From Bradyrhizobium sp. 190 (GTDB taxonomy: Bacteria > Pseudomonadota > Alphaproteobacteria > Rhizobiales > Xanthobacteraceae): DNA of 64,000 nucleotides. How positions within the stretch are numbered: the stretch's first letter is position 1; every line of letters starts with the position of its first letter. Made by a program: the position numbers and the translations under genes. The DNA is taken from positions 62,001 through 126,000 of the forward strand of contig NZ_JADPJL010000035.1 in assembly GCF_023073415.1 (NCBI RefSeq). The letters are read 5' to 3'. This document shows positions 8,140 through 16,832 of this stretch, piece by piece. The notes beneath the pieces were generated by a model. That model searched no databases, was not told the DNA's origin, and saw only the letters and a program-made list of their open reading frames with translations.

Positions 8140-8610
8140 TTACTTCACCGCCAGCAATTCGACGTCGAACATCAGCGTTGCATTCGGCGGAATGAGGCCG
8201 CCGGCGCCGCGCGCGCCATAACCGAGTTCAGGCGGAATGATCAGCGTGCGCTTGCCGCCGACCTTCATGGAGGCGACACCCTCGTCCCAGCCGGCAATCA
8301 CCCGGCGCTGGCCGATCGGAAACTCGAACGGCTCGTTGCGGTCCACGGAGGAGTCGAACTTCTTGCCCTTCTGGCCGTTCTCGTAGAGCCATCCGGTATA
8401 ATGCATGACGCAAGTCTGGCCGGACTTTGGCGACGCGCCGGTGCCGACCTTGCTGTCGATGATCTGCAAGCCTGAAGCTGTGGTCATGGGTTTTCCTGCG
8501 GTCTGGGCCAAGACCAGCTTGGGCGTGGCCATAGGCGTGGCAACTGCGGCCGCCACGGCAGCACAAGCGGTCCGGATGATCGTGCGTCGGGAAGATCGCA
8601 TCTTTGGCAC
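8140..8610 (-). CDS. FKBP-type peptidyl-prolyl isomerase, exported
   Basis: The 156-residue protein has an N-terminal export signal with a twin-arginine look (SSRRTIIRTACAAVAAAVA, cleavage near VLA). One complete FKBP domain follows from about residue 45: YTGWLYENGQKGKKFDSS, the active-site stretch RRVIAGWDEGV, PPELGYGARG and IPPNATLMFDVELL. It should catalyse proline isomerisation in the periplasm and help proteins fold there. An internal ATG at codon 4 is an alternative start. It is probably transcribed with the hydroxyacid dehydrogenase downstream. Confidence 0.9.
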   Translation of the reverse strand: MPKMRSSRRTIIRTACAAVAAAVATPMATPKLVLAQTAGKPMTTASGLQIIDSKVGTGASPKSGQTCVMHYTGWLYENGQKGKKFDSSVDRNEPFEFPIGQRRVIAGWDEGVASMKVGGKRTLIIPPELGYGARGAGGLIPPNATLMFDVELLAVK

Positions 8611-8666
8611 CTCGTTCGAGAGACCGACGTCTCTAGCCCAAGGCGGCTCATTTCGATAGCCATTTT

Positions 8667-9950
8667 TCAGCCGGCAGCCATGTCGCCATCACGATCTATC
8701 GCGAAATCGCGCAACAATGGCGAAGTCTTGCCGGCGATCAGATCGCCGATCAGATCCGCGGCAAGAAAACTGAAGGTGATGCCGTTGCCGCCATAACCAT
8801 ACGCCGCATAGACGCCCTTGGCACCGGGGACCGGGCCGATCAGGGGCAAGCCGTCGGACGTCGTGCCGAACGTGCCGGCCCAGCGGAACTCGATGTCGGG
8901 CCTTGCGGCAGGCCAGAGCGCCGCGAGCCGTTGTGCGAGTGCGCGCGATTTTTCGGGAATCAGGCGGTCGCGCGGCTCCGATTCGACGATTTCGGCACTA
9001 TCCTCGCCGCCGACAATGATGCGCCCCGCGTGCGTCGTTCGTGCGTAGAGATAGTCCGTTGCATCCTCCCAGATCAGCACACCGTCGCTCCAGGCATTTT
9101 GCGGCTGCGGCGGCGTCGCAATCGCCCAACTCGATGACGCCTTATGCACGGTGGAGCGAACGATGTCGGGCATGACGTAGCCGGTGGCAAGAACAACGGC
9201 GCGCGCCTCGATCTCGCGATCGTTGGCAAGGCCGACACTGACCGAGCGCCCAGCGGCATCGAATGCGACGGCTTCTGCCTCGAACAACCGCGCACCGCGG
9301 GCAACGGCTGTCCCTAGCATTCCATGCGCGAGCTGCACGGGATCGGCATCGGCCGCGCCTTGGGAGACGATCGCTCCGGCACGCGCAAAGCCAAAGCTGT
9401 CGAGCAATGTGCCGTGGTCGAGAAAATCGCCTGGCAGGCCGGCTCGCGCACGGCAACGATGCTCTTCGATCAGACCGGCGCTGCTTTCGTCTGCCGCAAG
9501 ATAAAGCGACTTCTTGTCCCGCATGTCGCAGGCGATGCCGAGTTGTCCGACCAGCGATTTCAGCCCGGCGACGGCCTCGAAGCTGGCGCGATAGGCCCGC
9601 GCCGCGCGCTCGAAGCCATAGGCTTCGCTCAACTGCCGCAACGGCTGATCGATTTCCCACAGCAGCATCGAGGTCGAGGCCGCGGTGCTGCCGTGACCCG
9701 GCAACTCGCGATCGATGATGACCACGTCCAGGCCTTGCCGTGTCAGGCGCTCGGCGACCAGCGACCCCGTAATGCCGGCGCCGATAACGAGCGCGTCGCA
9801 TTTGAGATTGTCGCGCACATAGAGGCGCGAAGGGCGACCTGAGTTCGCAAACCACGGCGAGCGGCCGCCGCGCAGGTCGGCGTGTTCGGAATCATCTGAA
9901 TCGAGAACACTGATCGCAAACCCCTGACAACAGGCGGCCGTCCACTGCAA
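8667..9950 (-). CDS. FAD-dependent oxidoreductase, DadA/glycine-oxidase-like
   Basis: The protein carries the dinucleotide-binding fingerprint CDALVIGAGITGSLVAERL about 50 residues in, followed by VVIIDRE. The C-terminal DAO-type FAD pocket reads FRWAGTFGTTSDGLPLIGP and YAAYGYGGNGITFSFLAADL. Such flavoproteins oxidise amines or amino acids. The reading frame opens with a TTG at 9950 and has no in-frame ATG before the FAD motif, so the start is uncertain; the HADLRGGRSPWF segment upstream of the motif suggests that the N-terminal extension is real. It stands between the FKBP and gamma-glutamyltransferase genes, all on the minus strand. Confidence 0.85.
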   Translation of the reverse strand: MQWTAACCQGFAISVLDSDDSEHADLRGGRSPWFANSGRPSRLYVRDNLKCDALVIGAGITGSLVAERLTRQGLDVVIIDRELPGHGSTAASTSMLLWEIDQPLRQLSEAYGFERAARAYRASFEAVAGLKSLVGQLGIACDMRDKKSLYLAADESSAGLIEEHRCRARAGLPGDFLDHGTLLDSFGFARAGAIVSQGAADADPVQLAHGMLGTAVARGARLFEAEAVAFDAAGRSVSVGLANDREIEARAVVLATGYVMPDIVRSTVHKASSSWAIATPPQPQNAWSDGVLIWEDATDYLYARTTHAGRIIVGGEDSAEIVESEPRDRLIPEKSRALAQRLAALWPAARPDIEFRWAGTFGTTSDGLPLIGPVPGAKGVYAAYGYGGNGITFSFLAADLIGDLIAGKTSPLLRDFAIDRDGDMAAG

Positions 9951-10022
9951 TGTGAACGGCTCCGCTTCATCGCTTTAACGAAAGCGACAGCCTGTTGTTC
10001 CGCGGCTGACGACGCGAAAGGC

Positions 10023-11609
10023 TCAATAGCCCAGCGCGCAACCGTCCTTGCGGGGATCGGAGCCGCCGGTCAGCGTCCCCTTGTCCCAGTCTATCCAGAT
10101 CGCCTGGCCGCCACCGAGGGGCCCGACCACGCTGGTGGTCTTGTGACCGATCTTCTTCAAGCCTTCGACGATCTCGGCCGGCACGCTGTCCTCGAGCTGA
10201 TAGACGCCCTCGTAATGCAGGCCGCGCGGCATATCGATGGCTTCCTGCACGTCGCAGCCATAGTCGAGGATGTTGGTCAGCACATGGCTTTGACCAACCG
10301 GCTGATACTGCCCGCCCATCACGCCGAACGGCATCACTGCGCGACCGTTTTTGGTGGCAAGGCTCGGGATGATCGTGTGCAGCGGCCGCTTGCCCGGCGC
10401 GATGCAATTGGGATGGCCGGGCTGAATCCGGAAGCCGCCGGCGCGGTTCTGCAGCAGGATCCCGGTCTTGTTGGAGACGATCGCCGAACCGAATGAATGC
10501 GCGATCGAGTTGATGAACGAGCAGACGTTGCGGTCCTTGTCGACCACGGTGATGTAGACCGTGGATGGATTCATCGGCGGCGCGACGTTCGGCAGATCGA
10601 GCAGCCGGTCCATCCTGATATTCTTGATGTGCTCCTCGGCGAATTCCTTCGCGAGGATGCCGGCAACGTCGACATGCACCTGCTGCGGATCGCCGATATA
10701 CTGCTCACGCATCATGTAGGCGATGCGCGCGGCCTCCGCCTCGAGATGGAAGCGCTCGATGCTGAGCGGCGCGAATTTGGTCAGGTCGAAGCGGGAGAGG
10801 ATGTTCAGCATGACAAGCATGGTGATACCGGGACCGTTCGGCGGGCACTGCCATACGTCGTGCCCCTTGTACATCGTGCCGATCGGCGACGTCGTTTCAG
10901 TCGAGTGCGCGGCAAAGTCTTCCAGCGTGTGCAGGCCGCCGATGCCGCGGAGCGTCTCCACCATGTCGGCTGCGATTTCGCCGGTGTAGAACGCATCGCG
11001 GCCGTTCTTCGCGATGGCGCGTAGCGTCTTGCCCAATTCGGGCTGATGGATCACGTCGCCGGCTACGGCCGGCTTACCGTGCGGCAGCAGGTAGCGCTCG
11101 GTATTGGTGCCGTTCTTCAATTTCTCGAACTGGTTCTTCCAGTCGAAGGCGATACGCGGCGCGACCACATACCCTTCTTCCGCAGCCTTGATCGCGGGCT
11201 GCAGCAGCGTGTCGAGGCCCATCTTGCCGTGGTCGCGCACGATCGTATCCCAGGCGTCGATTGCGCCGGGAATGCTCACCGAGTGGGCCGACGTCAGCGG
11301 AACCGAGTGGATCTTGCGCTCGAGATACCATTCTGCGTTGGCCGCCATCGGCGCGCGGCCGGAGCCGTTATAGGCTGTTATCTTGCCCTCGCCCTTCGGC
11401 TGGATCAGCGCAAAGCAATCGCCGCCGATGCCGGTCGATTGCGGCTCGATTACACCGAGCAGCGCGCAGGCAGCGACCGCAGCGTCCGCCGCCGTGCCGC
11501 CGGCCCGCATCACATCGATCGCGGTCAGCGCGGCCTCCGGGTGCGACGTCGCCACCATCGCGTTCTGGGCGTGGACCGTCGAGCGGCCGGCGAAATGGAA
11601 ATTCCTCAT
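10023..11609 (-). CDS. Gamma-glutamyltransferase family protein
   Basis: This 528-residue Ntn-hydrolase runs from AMVATSHPEAALTAIDVM, through the GIGGDCFALI strand, to the autoprocessing site. The likely nucleophile is Thr350 in NPSTVYITVVD, where the chain would cut itself into large and small subunits. Downstream PGKRPLHTIIPS and the MGGQYQPVGQ loop build the substrate pocket. The family transfers or hydrolyses gamma-glutamyl groups, for example from glutathione. No cleavable signal peptide is visible at the N-terminus, unlike secreted GGTs, so the bacterial cytoplasmic GGT-like (YwrD) branch fits best. In true GGTs the residues after the Thr are usually TH; here they are VY. Confidence 0.88.
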   Translation of the reverse strand: MRNFHFAGRSTVHAQNAMVATSHPEAALTAIDVMRAGGTAADAAVAACALLGVIEPQSTGIGGDCFALIQPKGEGKITAYNGSGRAPMAANAEWYLERKIHSVPLTSAHSVSIPGAIDAWDTIVRDHGKMGLDTLLQPAIKAAEEGYVVAPRIAFDWKNQFEKLKNGTNTERYLLPHGKPAVAGDVIHQPELGKTLRAIAKNGRDAFYTGEIAADMVETLRGIGGLHTLEDFAAHSTETTSPIGTMYKGHDVWQCPPNGPGITMLVMLNILSRFDLTKFAPLSIERFHLEAEAARIAYMMREQYIGDPQQVHVDVAGILAKEFAEEHIKNIRMDRLLDLPNVAPPMNPSTVYITVVDKDRNVCSFINSIAHSFGSAIVSNKTGILLQNRAGGFRIQPGHPNCIAPGKRPLHTIIPSLATKNGRAVMPFGVMGGQYQPVGQSHVLTNILDYGCDVQEAIDMPRGLHYEGVYQLEDSVPAEIVEGLKKIGHKTTSVVGPLGGGQAIWIDWDKGTLTGGSDPRKDGCALGY

Positions 11610-11813
11610 CGCGAGTGCTTTCTTTTCAGCGTTTCTTCAATATTTCTTGGGCATCCCGCTGGGGACGATCGGGTGGGTCTTCAGACGGTTCTTTGGCATA
11701 TTCATCCCCAACTGGGCAATGGCTGGCATGCCAAGGTCCGGCGGTGGCAATACGCGGAATACGCAGGGCTTTACGGGGTTTCCCCTGCCCGGCCTGCCTG
11801 ATAAACGGTCGCC

Positions 11814-12566
11814 ATGCCGCTCAAGGTCGCCGCCCTCTACCAATTCGCCGCACTGCCGGATTTCCGGGAGCTGCGCGAGCCGCTGCGCGCGCTTGCAGCC
11901 GGCCTTGGGATAAAAGGCAGTGTGCTGCTGGCGCATGAGGGGATTAACGGCACCGTTGCGGGCGGCGACGAAGCCATCGACGCGTTCGTCCGGGAGCTGC
12001 AGCACGGCCCCCTCTGCGGTGGCCGGCTCGACAATCTTGAACTCAAGTTCTCAAGTGCTTCCGAGATGCCGTTCCAGCGGCTGAAGATCCGCCTGAAAAA
12101 GGAAATCGTCACGCTCGGGGATACTGCCGTCGATCCGACGCGGCAGGTCGGCACCTATGTCGAGCCGTCAGACTGGAACGAACTGATTGCAGCGCCCGAC
12201 ACGCTGGTGATCGACACCCGCAACGCCTTCGAGGTGGCGATGGGCACGTTCGAAGGGGCGGTCGATCCCGGTCTCAAGAGCTTTGGGCAGTTCAAGGAAT
12301 TCGCCGCGCAGAAACTCGATCCGGCGAAGCACAAGAGGATCGCGATGTTCTGCACCGGCGGTATCCGGTGTGAGAAGGCCAGCGCCTATCTGCTGGCGCA
12401 GGGGTTTGGCGAGGTCTATCACCTCAAGGGCGGCATCCTCAGATACCTCGAAGGCGTGTCGGAGCAGGAGAGCCGCTGGCGCGGCGAATGTTTCGTATTC
12501 GACGAACGAGTGGCGCTGGGCCACGGGCTGCGGCAGCGACAACCGAGCGATGGCTCCCATGATTGA
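11814..12566 (+). CDS. trhO: tRNA uridine(34) hydroxylase TrhO (rhodanese-like, YceA)
   Basis: The 250-residue protein has the TrhO layout: an N-terminal acylphosphatase-like half (KGSVLLAHEGINGTVAG), then a rhodanese domain (LVIDTRNAFEVAMGTFEGA) with the active-site loop CTGGIRCEK (Cys180 and Cys186) and the closing HLKGGILRYLE. TrhO hydroxylates the wobble uridine of certain tRNAs, using prephenate-derived or oxygen chemistry, on the way to 5-carboxymethoxyuridine. It is shorter than the E. coli enzyme (about 350 aa). The slyX gene starts inside its last codons, so the two are translationally coupled. Confidence 0.9.
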   Translation: MPLKVAALYQFAALPDFRELREPLRALAAGLGIKGSVLLAHEGINGTVAGGDEAIDAFVRELQHGPLCGGRLDNLELKFSSASEMPFQRLKIRLKKEIVTLGDTAVDPTRQVGTYVEPSDWNELIAAPDTLVIDTRNAFEVAMGTFEGAVDPGLKSFGQFKEFAAQKLDPAKHKRIAMFCTGGIRCEKASAYLLAQGFGEVYHLKGGILRYLEGVSEQESRWRGECFVFDERVALGHGLRQRQPSDGSHD

Positions 12567-12774
12567 TGTCGACGCACTGAACGAGCGCATCGATGCGCTG
12601 GAGATGCGGCTGACCTATCAGGATGTGACCATCGAAACGCTGAACCAGACGATCACCGCGCAGTGGATTGAGATCGACAGGCTGACGCGCCAGGTCGCTG
12701 AACTGAAGGAGCGCCTTCAGGAAGCCGAAAGCAACGCGCCGGGCCCTGCCAACGAACCGCCGCCGCATTATTGA
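12551..12774 (+). CDS. slyX: SlyX family coiled-coil protein
   Basis: The 74-residue protein starts at the ATG at 12551 (a second ATG at 12560) and overlaps the end of trhO by 16 bases. It is almost one long amphipathic helix: NERIDALEMRLTYQDVTIET then NQTITAQWIEIDRLTRQVAEL, and ends with a Pro-rich tail and the family's PPHY C-terminus. SlyX is widespread in proteobacteria and its molecular role is not settled. It is too small and too regular to be an enzyme. A hairpin terminator follows 12 bases after the stop. Confidence 0.9.
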
Positions 12775-12786
12775 GATGAGCAGACG

Positions 12787-12815
12787 AAAGCGGCCTGCCA
12801 AGAACAGGCCGCTTT
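12787..12815 (+). terminator. Terminator hairpin after slyX
   Basis: A perfect 11-bp stem (AAAGCGGCCTG, 12787-12797, with 12805-12815) closes a 7-base loop. The left arm begins with AAA and the right arm ends with TTT, so it can stop transcripts from both convergent sides (slyX and the small minus-strand gene). Confidence 0.75.
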
Positions 12816-12855
12816 CCACAGTTCTGGTTCACGGCGCTCCCGGCCGAGAACTGCG

Positions 12856-13077
12856 CTAGCGGAAGACGGCTAGCACCTTGTCCCAGAGCGACCGGTTCTC
12901 GGTCTCGGCGTCGACCTTCGACGGCGCCGGTTGCGCGGCGCTCACGGGGTCAGATGCCGGGAACGTGTCGACCAGCCCGGCCTTGAGCTTTTCGTGAGTT
13001 TCCCGATCGGCCTTCGCCGCTTCACGGGGATCTTCAGCGTGTTTGTCATGCGCCGCAGGATCGAATTTTTGAGCCAT
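12856..13077 (-). CDS. Small conserved hypothetical protein (73 aa)
   Basis: I do not recognise a function. The start is the ATG at 13075-13077, preceded by a GGAGG Shine-Dalgarno at suitable spacing. The product is hydrophilic and charged, with many Ala, Asp, Glu and Lys and no Cys. A central helix-like stretch (DPREAAKADRETHEKLKAG) is followed by LVDTFPASDPVSAAQPAP. The 'D-x-FPASDP' motif recurs in many short alphaproteobacterial proteins of unknown role. The tail (SLWDKVLAVFR) could form an amphipathic anchor. It faces away from hemE, so it is likely a single-gene unit. Confidence 0.75.
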   Translation of the reverse strand: MAQKFDPAAHDKHAEDPREAAKADRETHEKLKAGLVDTFPASDPVSAAQPAPSKVDAETENRSLWDKVLAVFR

Positions 13078-13201
13078 GGGGGTGCCTCCGTGTCTGAGGT
13101 AACGCGGCGGAATCACGCCAGTTCCACATCTCGCCTTGGCCAAGGCGAAACCTGCGTGTATCAGAGGCCGGAGACCAGCAGCCCGCGCAGGAACCTTTCG
13201 A

Positions 13202-14248
13202 TTGTCCCAGAAATCCGCTGTGAAACCTTTTATCGAAGTGCTGTCCGGCCGCAGGCAGAAGGTGCCGCCTGCGTGGATGATGCGGCAGGCTGGCCGCTAT
13301 CTTCCCGAATATCGCGAGCTACGCGCCAAGGCGGGGAGTTTTCTCGATCTTTGCTTCACGCCGGGATATGCCGCCGAGGTGACACTGCAGCCGATCCGTC
13401 GTTTCAACTTCGACGCCGCGATCATCTTTTCCGACATTCTCGTCATCCCCTACGCGCTCGGCCGCTCCGTGCGCTTCGAGGCCGGGGAAGGCCCGCGGCT
13501 CGATCCGCTGGACACGCCGGAGCAAGTCGCGACGCTCGCGCGCCACGCCGATTTCGGCAAGCTCGAGCCGGTGTATGAAGCACTGCGCCGCGTGAGGGGC
13601 GAACTCGCGCCCGATATTGCGCTGATCGGCTTCTGCGGCGCGCCGTGGACGGTCGCGACCTACATGGTTGCGGGACAGGGAACACCCGACCAGGCGCCGG
13701 CGCGGATGATGGCCTATCGCCATCCCGAGGCGTTCGCTGAAATCATCGATGTGCTGGTGGAGAACTCGATCCAATATCTGCTCGGCCAGCTCGAGGCCGG
13801 CGCGGACGCGTTGCAGATCTTCGATACCTGGGCCGGCGTGCTGCCGCCGCGCGAATTCGAGCGCTGGTCGATTGAGCCTGCGAAGCGCATCGTCGCAGGC
13901 GTGCGCGCAAAAGCGCCTGACGCGAAGATCATCGGCTTTCCCCGCGGAGCCGGCGCACTGCTGCCGGCCTATGTGGAAGCGACCGGCGTCAATGCGGTTA
14001 GCATCGACTGGGCGGCCGAGCCGTCATTGATCCGCGAGCGCGTGCAAAGCCGCGTCGCGGTGCAGGGCAACCTCGACCCGCTGGCGCTGATCGCGGGCGG
14101 CGCGGCGCTGGATCGCGCCGTCGACGACGTGCTGGCGAACTACGCGCAAGGGCGACTGATCTTCAACCTCGGCCACGGCATCCAGCCCCAGACCCCGATC
14201 GCCCATGTCGAGCAGATGCTGAAGCGGGTGCGGGAGTATAAGGGGTAG
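13202..14248 (+). CDS. hemE: Uroporphyrinogen decarboxylase
   Basis: HemE removes the four acetate carboxyls of uroporphyrinogen III to give coproporphyrinogen III in haem synthesis. The sequence shows the family hallmarks: PPAWMMRQAGRYLPEYR near the N-terminus, the IIFSDILVIPYALG strand with the conserved Asp, GFCGAPWTVATYM, and the C-terminal IFNLGHGIQPQTP. No ATG is available. A TTG at 13202 has AGGAA eight bases upstream; a GTG at 13220 is the alternative and lacks a clear ribosome site. At about 348 residues it matches the usual length. No other haem genes adjoin it here. A dispersed palindrome follows four bases after the stop. Confidence 0.93.
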   Translation: MSQKSAVKPFIEVLSGRRQKVPPAWMMRQAGRYLPEYRELRAKAGSFLDLCFTPGYAAEVTLQPIRRFNFDAAIIFSDILVIPYALGRSVRFEAGEGPRLDPLDTPEQVATLARHADFGKLEPVYEALRRVRGELAPDIALIGFCGAPWTVATYMVAGQGTPDQAPARMMAYRHPEAFAEIIDVLVENSIQYLLGQLEAGADALQIFDTWAGVLPPREFERWSIEPAKRIVAGVRAKAPDAKIIGFPRGAGALLPAYVEATGVNAVSIDWAAEPSLIRERVQSRVAVQGNLDPLALIAGGAALDRAVDDVLANYAQGRLIFNLGHGIQPQTPIAHVEQMLKRVREYKG

Positions 14249-14252
14249 CTCT

Positions 14253-14340
14253 CGTAGCCCGGATGGAGCGAAGCGCAATCCGGGAAAGGTTTCTCCGCGG
14301 CGAACAACCCCGGATTACGCTGCGCTTCATCCGGGCTACG
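14253..14340. repeat. Dispersed intergenic palindrome (CGTAGCCCGGATGGAGCG type)
   Basis: The two ends, CGTAGCCCGGATGGAGCGAA and its near-complement at 14309-14340, form a long imperfect hairpin. It lies between the convergent hemE and GMC oxidoreductase genes. This is a second repeat family, different in sequence from the one at 4.5 kb. Confidence 0.8.
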
Positions 14341-14348
14341 ATCATTCG

Positions 14349-15962
14349 CTACCTTGCGTCCTCCAGGATCATATCCGACGCCTTCTCCGCGATCATGATG
14401 GTCGGCGCGTTGGTATTGCCCGACATCAGGTCCGGCATGATGGACGCATCGACCACGCGCAGGCCTTCGATGCCGCGCACGCGCAAGCGCTGGTCGACGA
14501 CGGCGAGTGCATCGCTGCCCATGCGGCAGGTCGAGGTTGGATGATATACCGTGCTGCCGGTGCGGCGGCAGAAATCGAGCAACTCGTCGTCGCTCTGCAC
14601 CTTCGGACCGGGATCGACCTCGGCGACCGCGTAGGCCTTCAGCGCCGGCGCTGCGAGAATCCTGCGCAGGATGCGAATGCCGTCGATGAAGGCGCGGCGA
14701 TCGGTTTCGGTCGCGAGATAGTTGATGCGGATTTCCGGCGGCACGGACGGATCGGCGCTCCTGATGCGCAGCGAGCCGCGGCTTTCGGGACGCAACTGGC
14801 AGACCGAAGCGGTAAAGCCGGAAAGCGCGTGCAGCTTCTCGCCCATCTTGTCGGTCGAGAACGGCAGGAAGTGAATCTGGATATCGGGCGAGGCCAGCCG
14901 CGGGCTGGTCTTGAAGAATGCGCCCGAGGTGCCGGCGGCAATCGTCAGCGGCCCTTTTCGCAGGGCTGCGTACTGAATGCCGGCCATCATCCGCCGGAGC
15001 GGATTGTTGACGACATCGTTCAGCGTGACCTTTTGCGCGCAGCGCGTAATCAAGCGCACCTGCAAGTGATCCTGCAGATCATTGCCAACGCCGGGCGCGT
15101 CGAGCACGATCTCGATGCCGTGCTGCTTCAAGAGATCCACAGGTCCCACGCCGGAGAGCTGCAGCAATTGCGGCGAGTTATACGCGCCGCTGGAGACCAG
15201 GATTTCCTTGCGCGCCCGCGCCGTGCGCACGCGGCCCTCCTGCTTGTATTCGACCGCCTTCGCGCGCCGCCCCTCGAACAGGATGCACCGCGCCAGCGCC
15301 GAAGTCTCGACGTGCAAATTGCTGCGGCTCTTCGCCGGACGCAGATAGGAGAATGCCGTGCTGGCGCGGCGGCCGCGTCTTGTCGTGGTCTGGAAAAATC
15401 CCGCCCCTTCCTGCGTGGCGCCGTTGAAATCCGGATTGGTCGGGATACCGGTCTCGGCCGCGGCGACCACGAAAGCTTCCGACAATGGATCGTGATGCCG
15501 CCAGTCCGACACCGGCAACGGCCCGCCCGTGCCATGATACTTGTCGTCTCCGCGCTGCTGGTTCTCGGCCTTCTTGAAATAGGGCAGCACGTCGTCGTAG
15601 CCCCAGCCGGCATTGCCGCGCTGGCGCCAGCGATCGTAATCCTCGTGCTGGCCGCGTACATAGAGCAGGCCGTTGATCGAACTCGAACCGCCGAGCACTT
15701 TACCGCGCGGTTGGAACACCTGCCTCCCGTTCAATCCAGGTTCCGGCTCGGTCTGGTACATCCAGTTGACGGATTTTTCCTTGAACAGCTTTCCGTAGCC
15801 GAGCGGCACGTGGATCCAAAGATTGGTATCCTTCGGCCCAGCCTCCAGCAGCAACACGGAATGTTTGCCGTCGGCACTCAGGCGATTGGCGAGCACGCAC
15901 CCGGCCGAGCCGGCACCGACGATGACGTAGTCGAATTCGGAAGCTTCATTGTTCTTGTTCAT
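14349..15962 (-). CDS. GMC-family oxidoreductase (choline/alcohol dehydrogenase-like)
   Basis: The start is set at the ATG at 15960-15962, preceded by GGGGGAAA. The 537-residue flavoprotein opens with FDYVIVGAGSAGCVLANRL and VLLLEAG (FAD ADP-binding fold), then the GMC signature 1 RGKVLGGSSSINGLLYVRG and signature 2 GAYNSPQLLQLSGVGP. The C-terminal catalytic part reads TVYHPTSTCRMG (active-site His) and later NTNAPTIMIAEKASDMIL. It should oxidise an alcohol to an aldehyde using bound FAD; the substrate is not fixed by sequence, though it is close to choline dehydrogenase-like enzymes. There is no signal peptide. A 7-bp hairpin lies just upstream. Confidence 0.9.
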   Translation of the reverse strand: MNKNNEASEFDYVIVGAGSAGCVLANRLSADGKHSVLLLEAGPKDTNLWIHVPLGYGKLFKEKSVNWMYQTEPEPGLNGRQVFQPRGKVLGGSSSINGLLYVRGQHEDYDRWRQRGNAGWGYDDVLPYFKKAENQQRGDDKYHGTGGPLPVSDWRHHDPLSEAFVVAAAETGIPTNPDFNGATQEGAGFFQTTTRRGRRASTAFSYLRPAKSRSNLHVETSALARCILFEGRRAKAVEYKQEGRVRTARARKEILVSSGAYNSPQLLQLSGVGPVDLLKQHGIEIVLDAPGVGNDLQDHLQVRLITRCAQKVTLNDVVNNPLRRMMAGIQYAALRKGPLTIAAGTSGAFFKTSPRLASPDIQIHFLPFSTDKMGEKLHALSGFTASVCQLRPESRGSLRIRSADPSVPPEIRINYLATETDRRAFIDGIRILRRILAAPALKAYAVAEVDPGPKVQSDDELLDFCRRTGSTVYHPTSTCRMGSDALAVVDQRLRVRGIEGLRVVDASIMPDLMSGNTNAPTIMIAEKASDMILEDAR

Positions 15963-15998
15963 TTGTTTCCCCCGCACGCAACCCGAAACAGGTAGCGG

Positions 15999-16015
15999 GA
16001 CCGCCACGGGCGGTC
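15999..16015 (-). terminator. Possible stop hairpin after the hydratase gene
   Basis: GACCGCC and GGCGGTC form a perfect 7-bp stem with a three-base loop, 35 bases past the stop of the minus-strand hydratase gene. It has no T run, so it may be a Rho-assisted stop or a chance palindrome. Confidence 0.4.
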
Positions 16016-16049
16016 AATCACCTCCCGGTGGCGGACGAGGAGAAAGCGA

Positions 16050-16832
16050 TTAGGCCGGCTGTTTTGCAAGTTTCAAAAAGTCCGGCGGCCGGCGTTCGGC
16101 GAAAGCCATGAAAGCCTCGCGCGCCTCCATGGTCTTCAGGCGGGCCGCGAACTCCTCGCTTTCCGCCTTGATCTGCGCCATCAGCAGTTCCGGATTGCGC
16201 ATCAGCCGTTTCGTTGTACTGACGGCTCCAGCCGGCTGTTTCGCCAGTCGCGATGCGAGCGCCTTCGCTTCCGCATCGAGCTTGTCGAGTGGCACCACGC
16301 GGTTGGCGAGTCCCCACGCGAGCGCGGACTTGGCGTCGACGGGTTCGCCGAGCGCGAACATCTCAAAGGCGCGCGCGTACCCGATGCGGAGCGGCATCAG
16401 CAGGCTGGAAGACGCTTCCGGCACCAATGCCAGATTGACGAATGGCGTCGACAACAGCGCATTCTCCGCCAACACGACCAGATCGCAATGCAACAACATC
16501 GTGGTGCCGATGCCGACGGCGCGTCCCTGGACGGCGGCGACCAGCGGCCGGCTCGATGTTGCGAGCGCCTGCAGGAAACGCCCGACATGCCGCTCGCCCT
16601 GAACGGCACCTGATGCAATGGCGGCAAACTCGCCGACGTCGTTGCCGGCGGTGAACATGTCGCCCTCGCCGCGGATCAGCAGGACGCGGACGGATGGATC
16701 AGTCTCCGCGCCTTCGATTGCATCGGCCAGCGCGCCGTACATCGCGTTCGTCAGCGCGTTCTTCTTGTCGGGGCGGGCCATCGTCAGGCTCAAAATCCCG
16801 CCGCTCTTCTCGATCTTGATGTGCTCGGTCAT
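16050..16832 (-). CDS. Enoyl-CoA hydratase/isomerase family protein
   Basis: This 260-residue crotonase-fold protein starts MTEHIKIEKSGGILSLTMAR and has KKNALTNAMY, the first oxyanion-hole segment EGDMFTAGNDVGEF and the second AVQGRAVGIGTTMLLHCDLV. Glu in LVPEASSSLLMP sits at a typical catalytic place. It probably hydrates or isomerises an enoyl-CoA in fatty-acid or aromatic-acid breakdown. Its ATG overlaps the TGA of the upstream marR-type gene by four bases (ATGA), so the regulator and enzyme are translationally coupled and the regulator probably senses a related CoA ester or acid. Confidence 0.88.
   Translation of the reverse strand: MTEHIKIEKSGGILSLTMARPDKKNALTNAMYGALADAIEGAETDPSVRVLLIRGEGDMFTAGNDVGEFAAIASGAVQGERHVGRFLQALATSSRPLVAAVQGRAVGIGTTMLLHCDLVVLAENALLSTPFVNLALVPEASSSLLMPLRIGYARAFEMFALGEPVDAKSALAWGLANRVVPLDKLDAEAKALASRLAKQPAGAVSTTKRLMRNPELLMAQIKAESEEFAARLKTMEAREAFMAFAERRPPDFLKLAKQPA

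Noticed and set aside
11610..11813. A hydrophobic frame (FLGIPLGTIGWVFRRFFGIF) between the gamma-glutamyltransferase and trhO genes
   Set aside because: It has no start with a ribosome site, belongs to a frame running antisense through the gamma-glutamyltransferase gene, and the match to a membrane peptide is probably chance.
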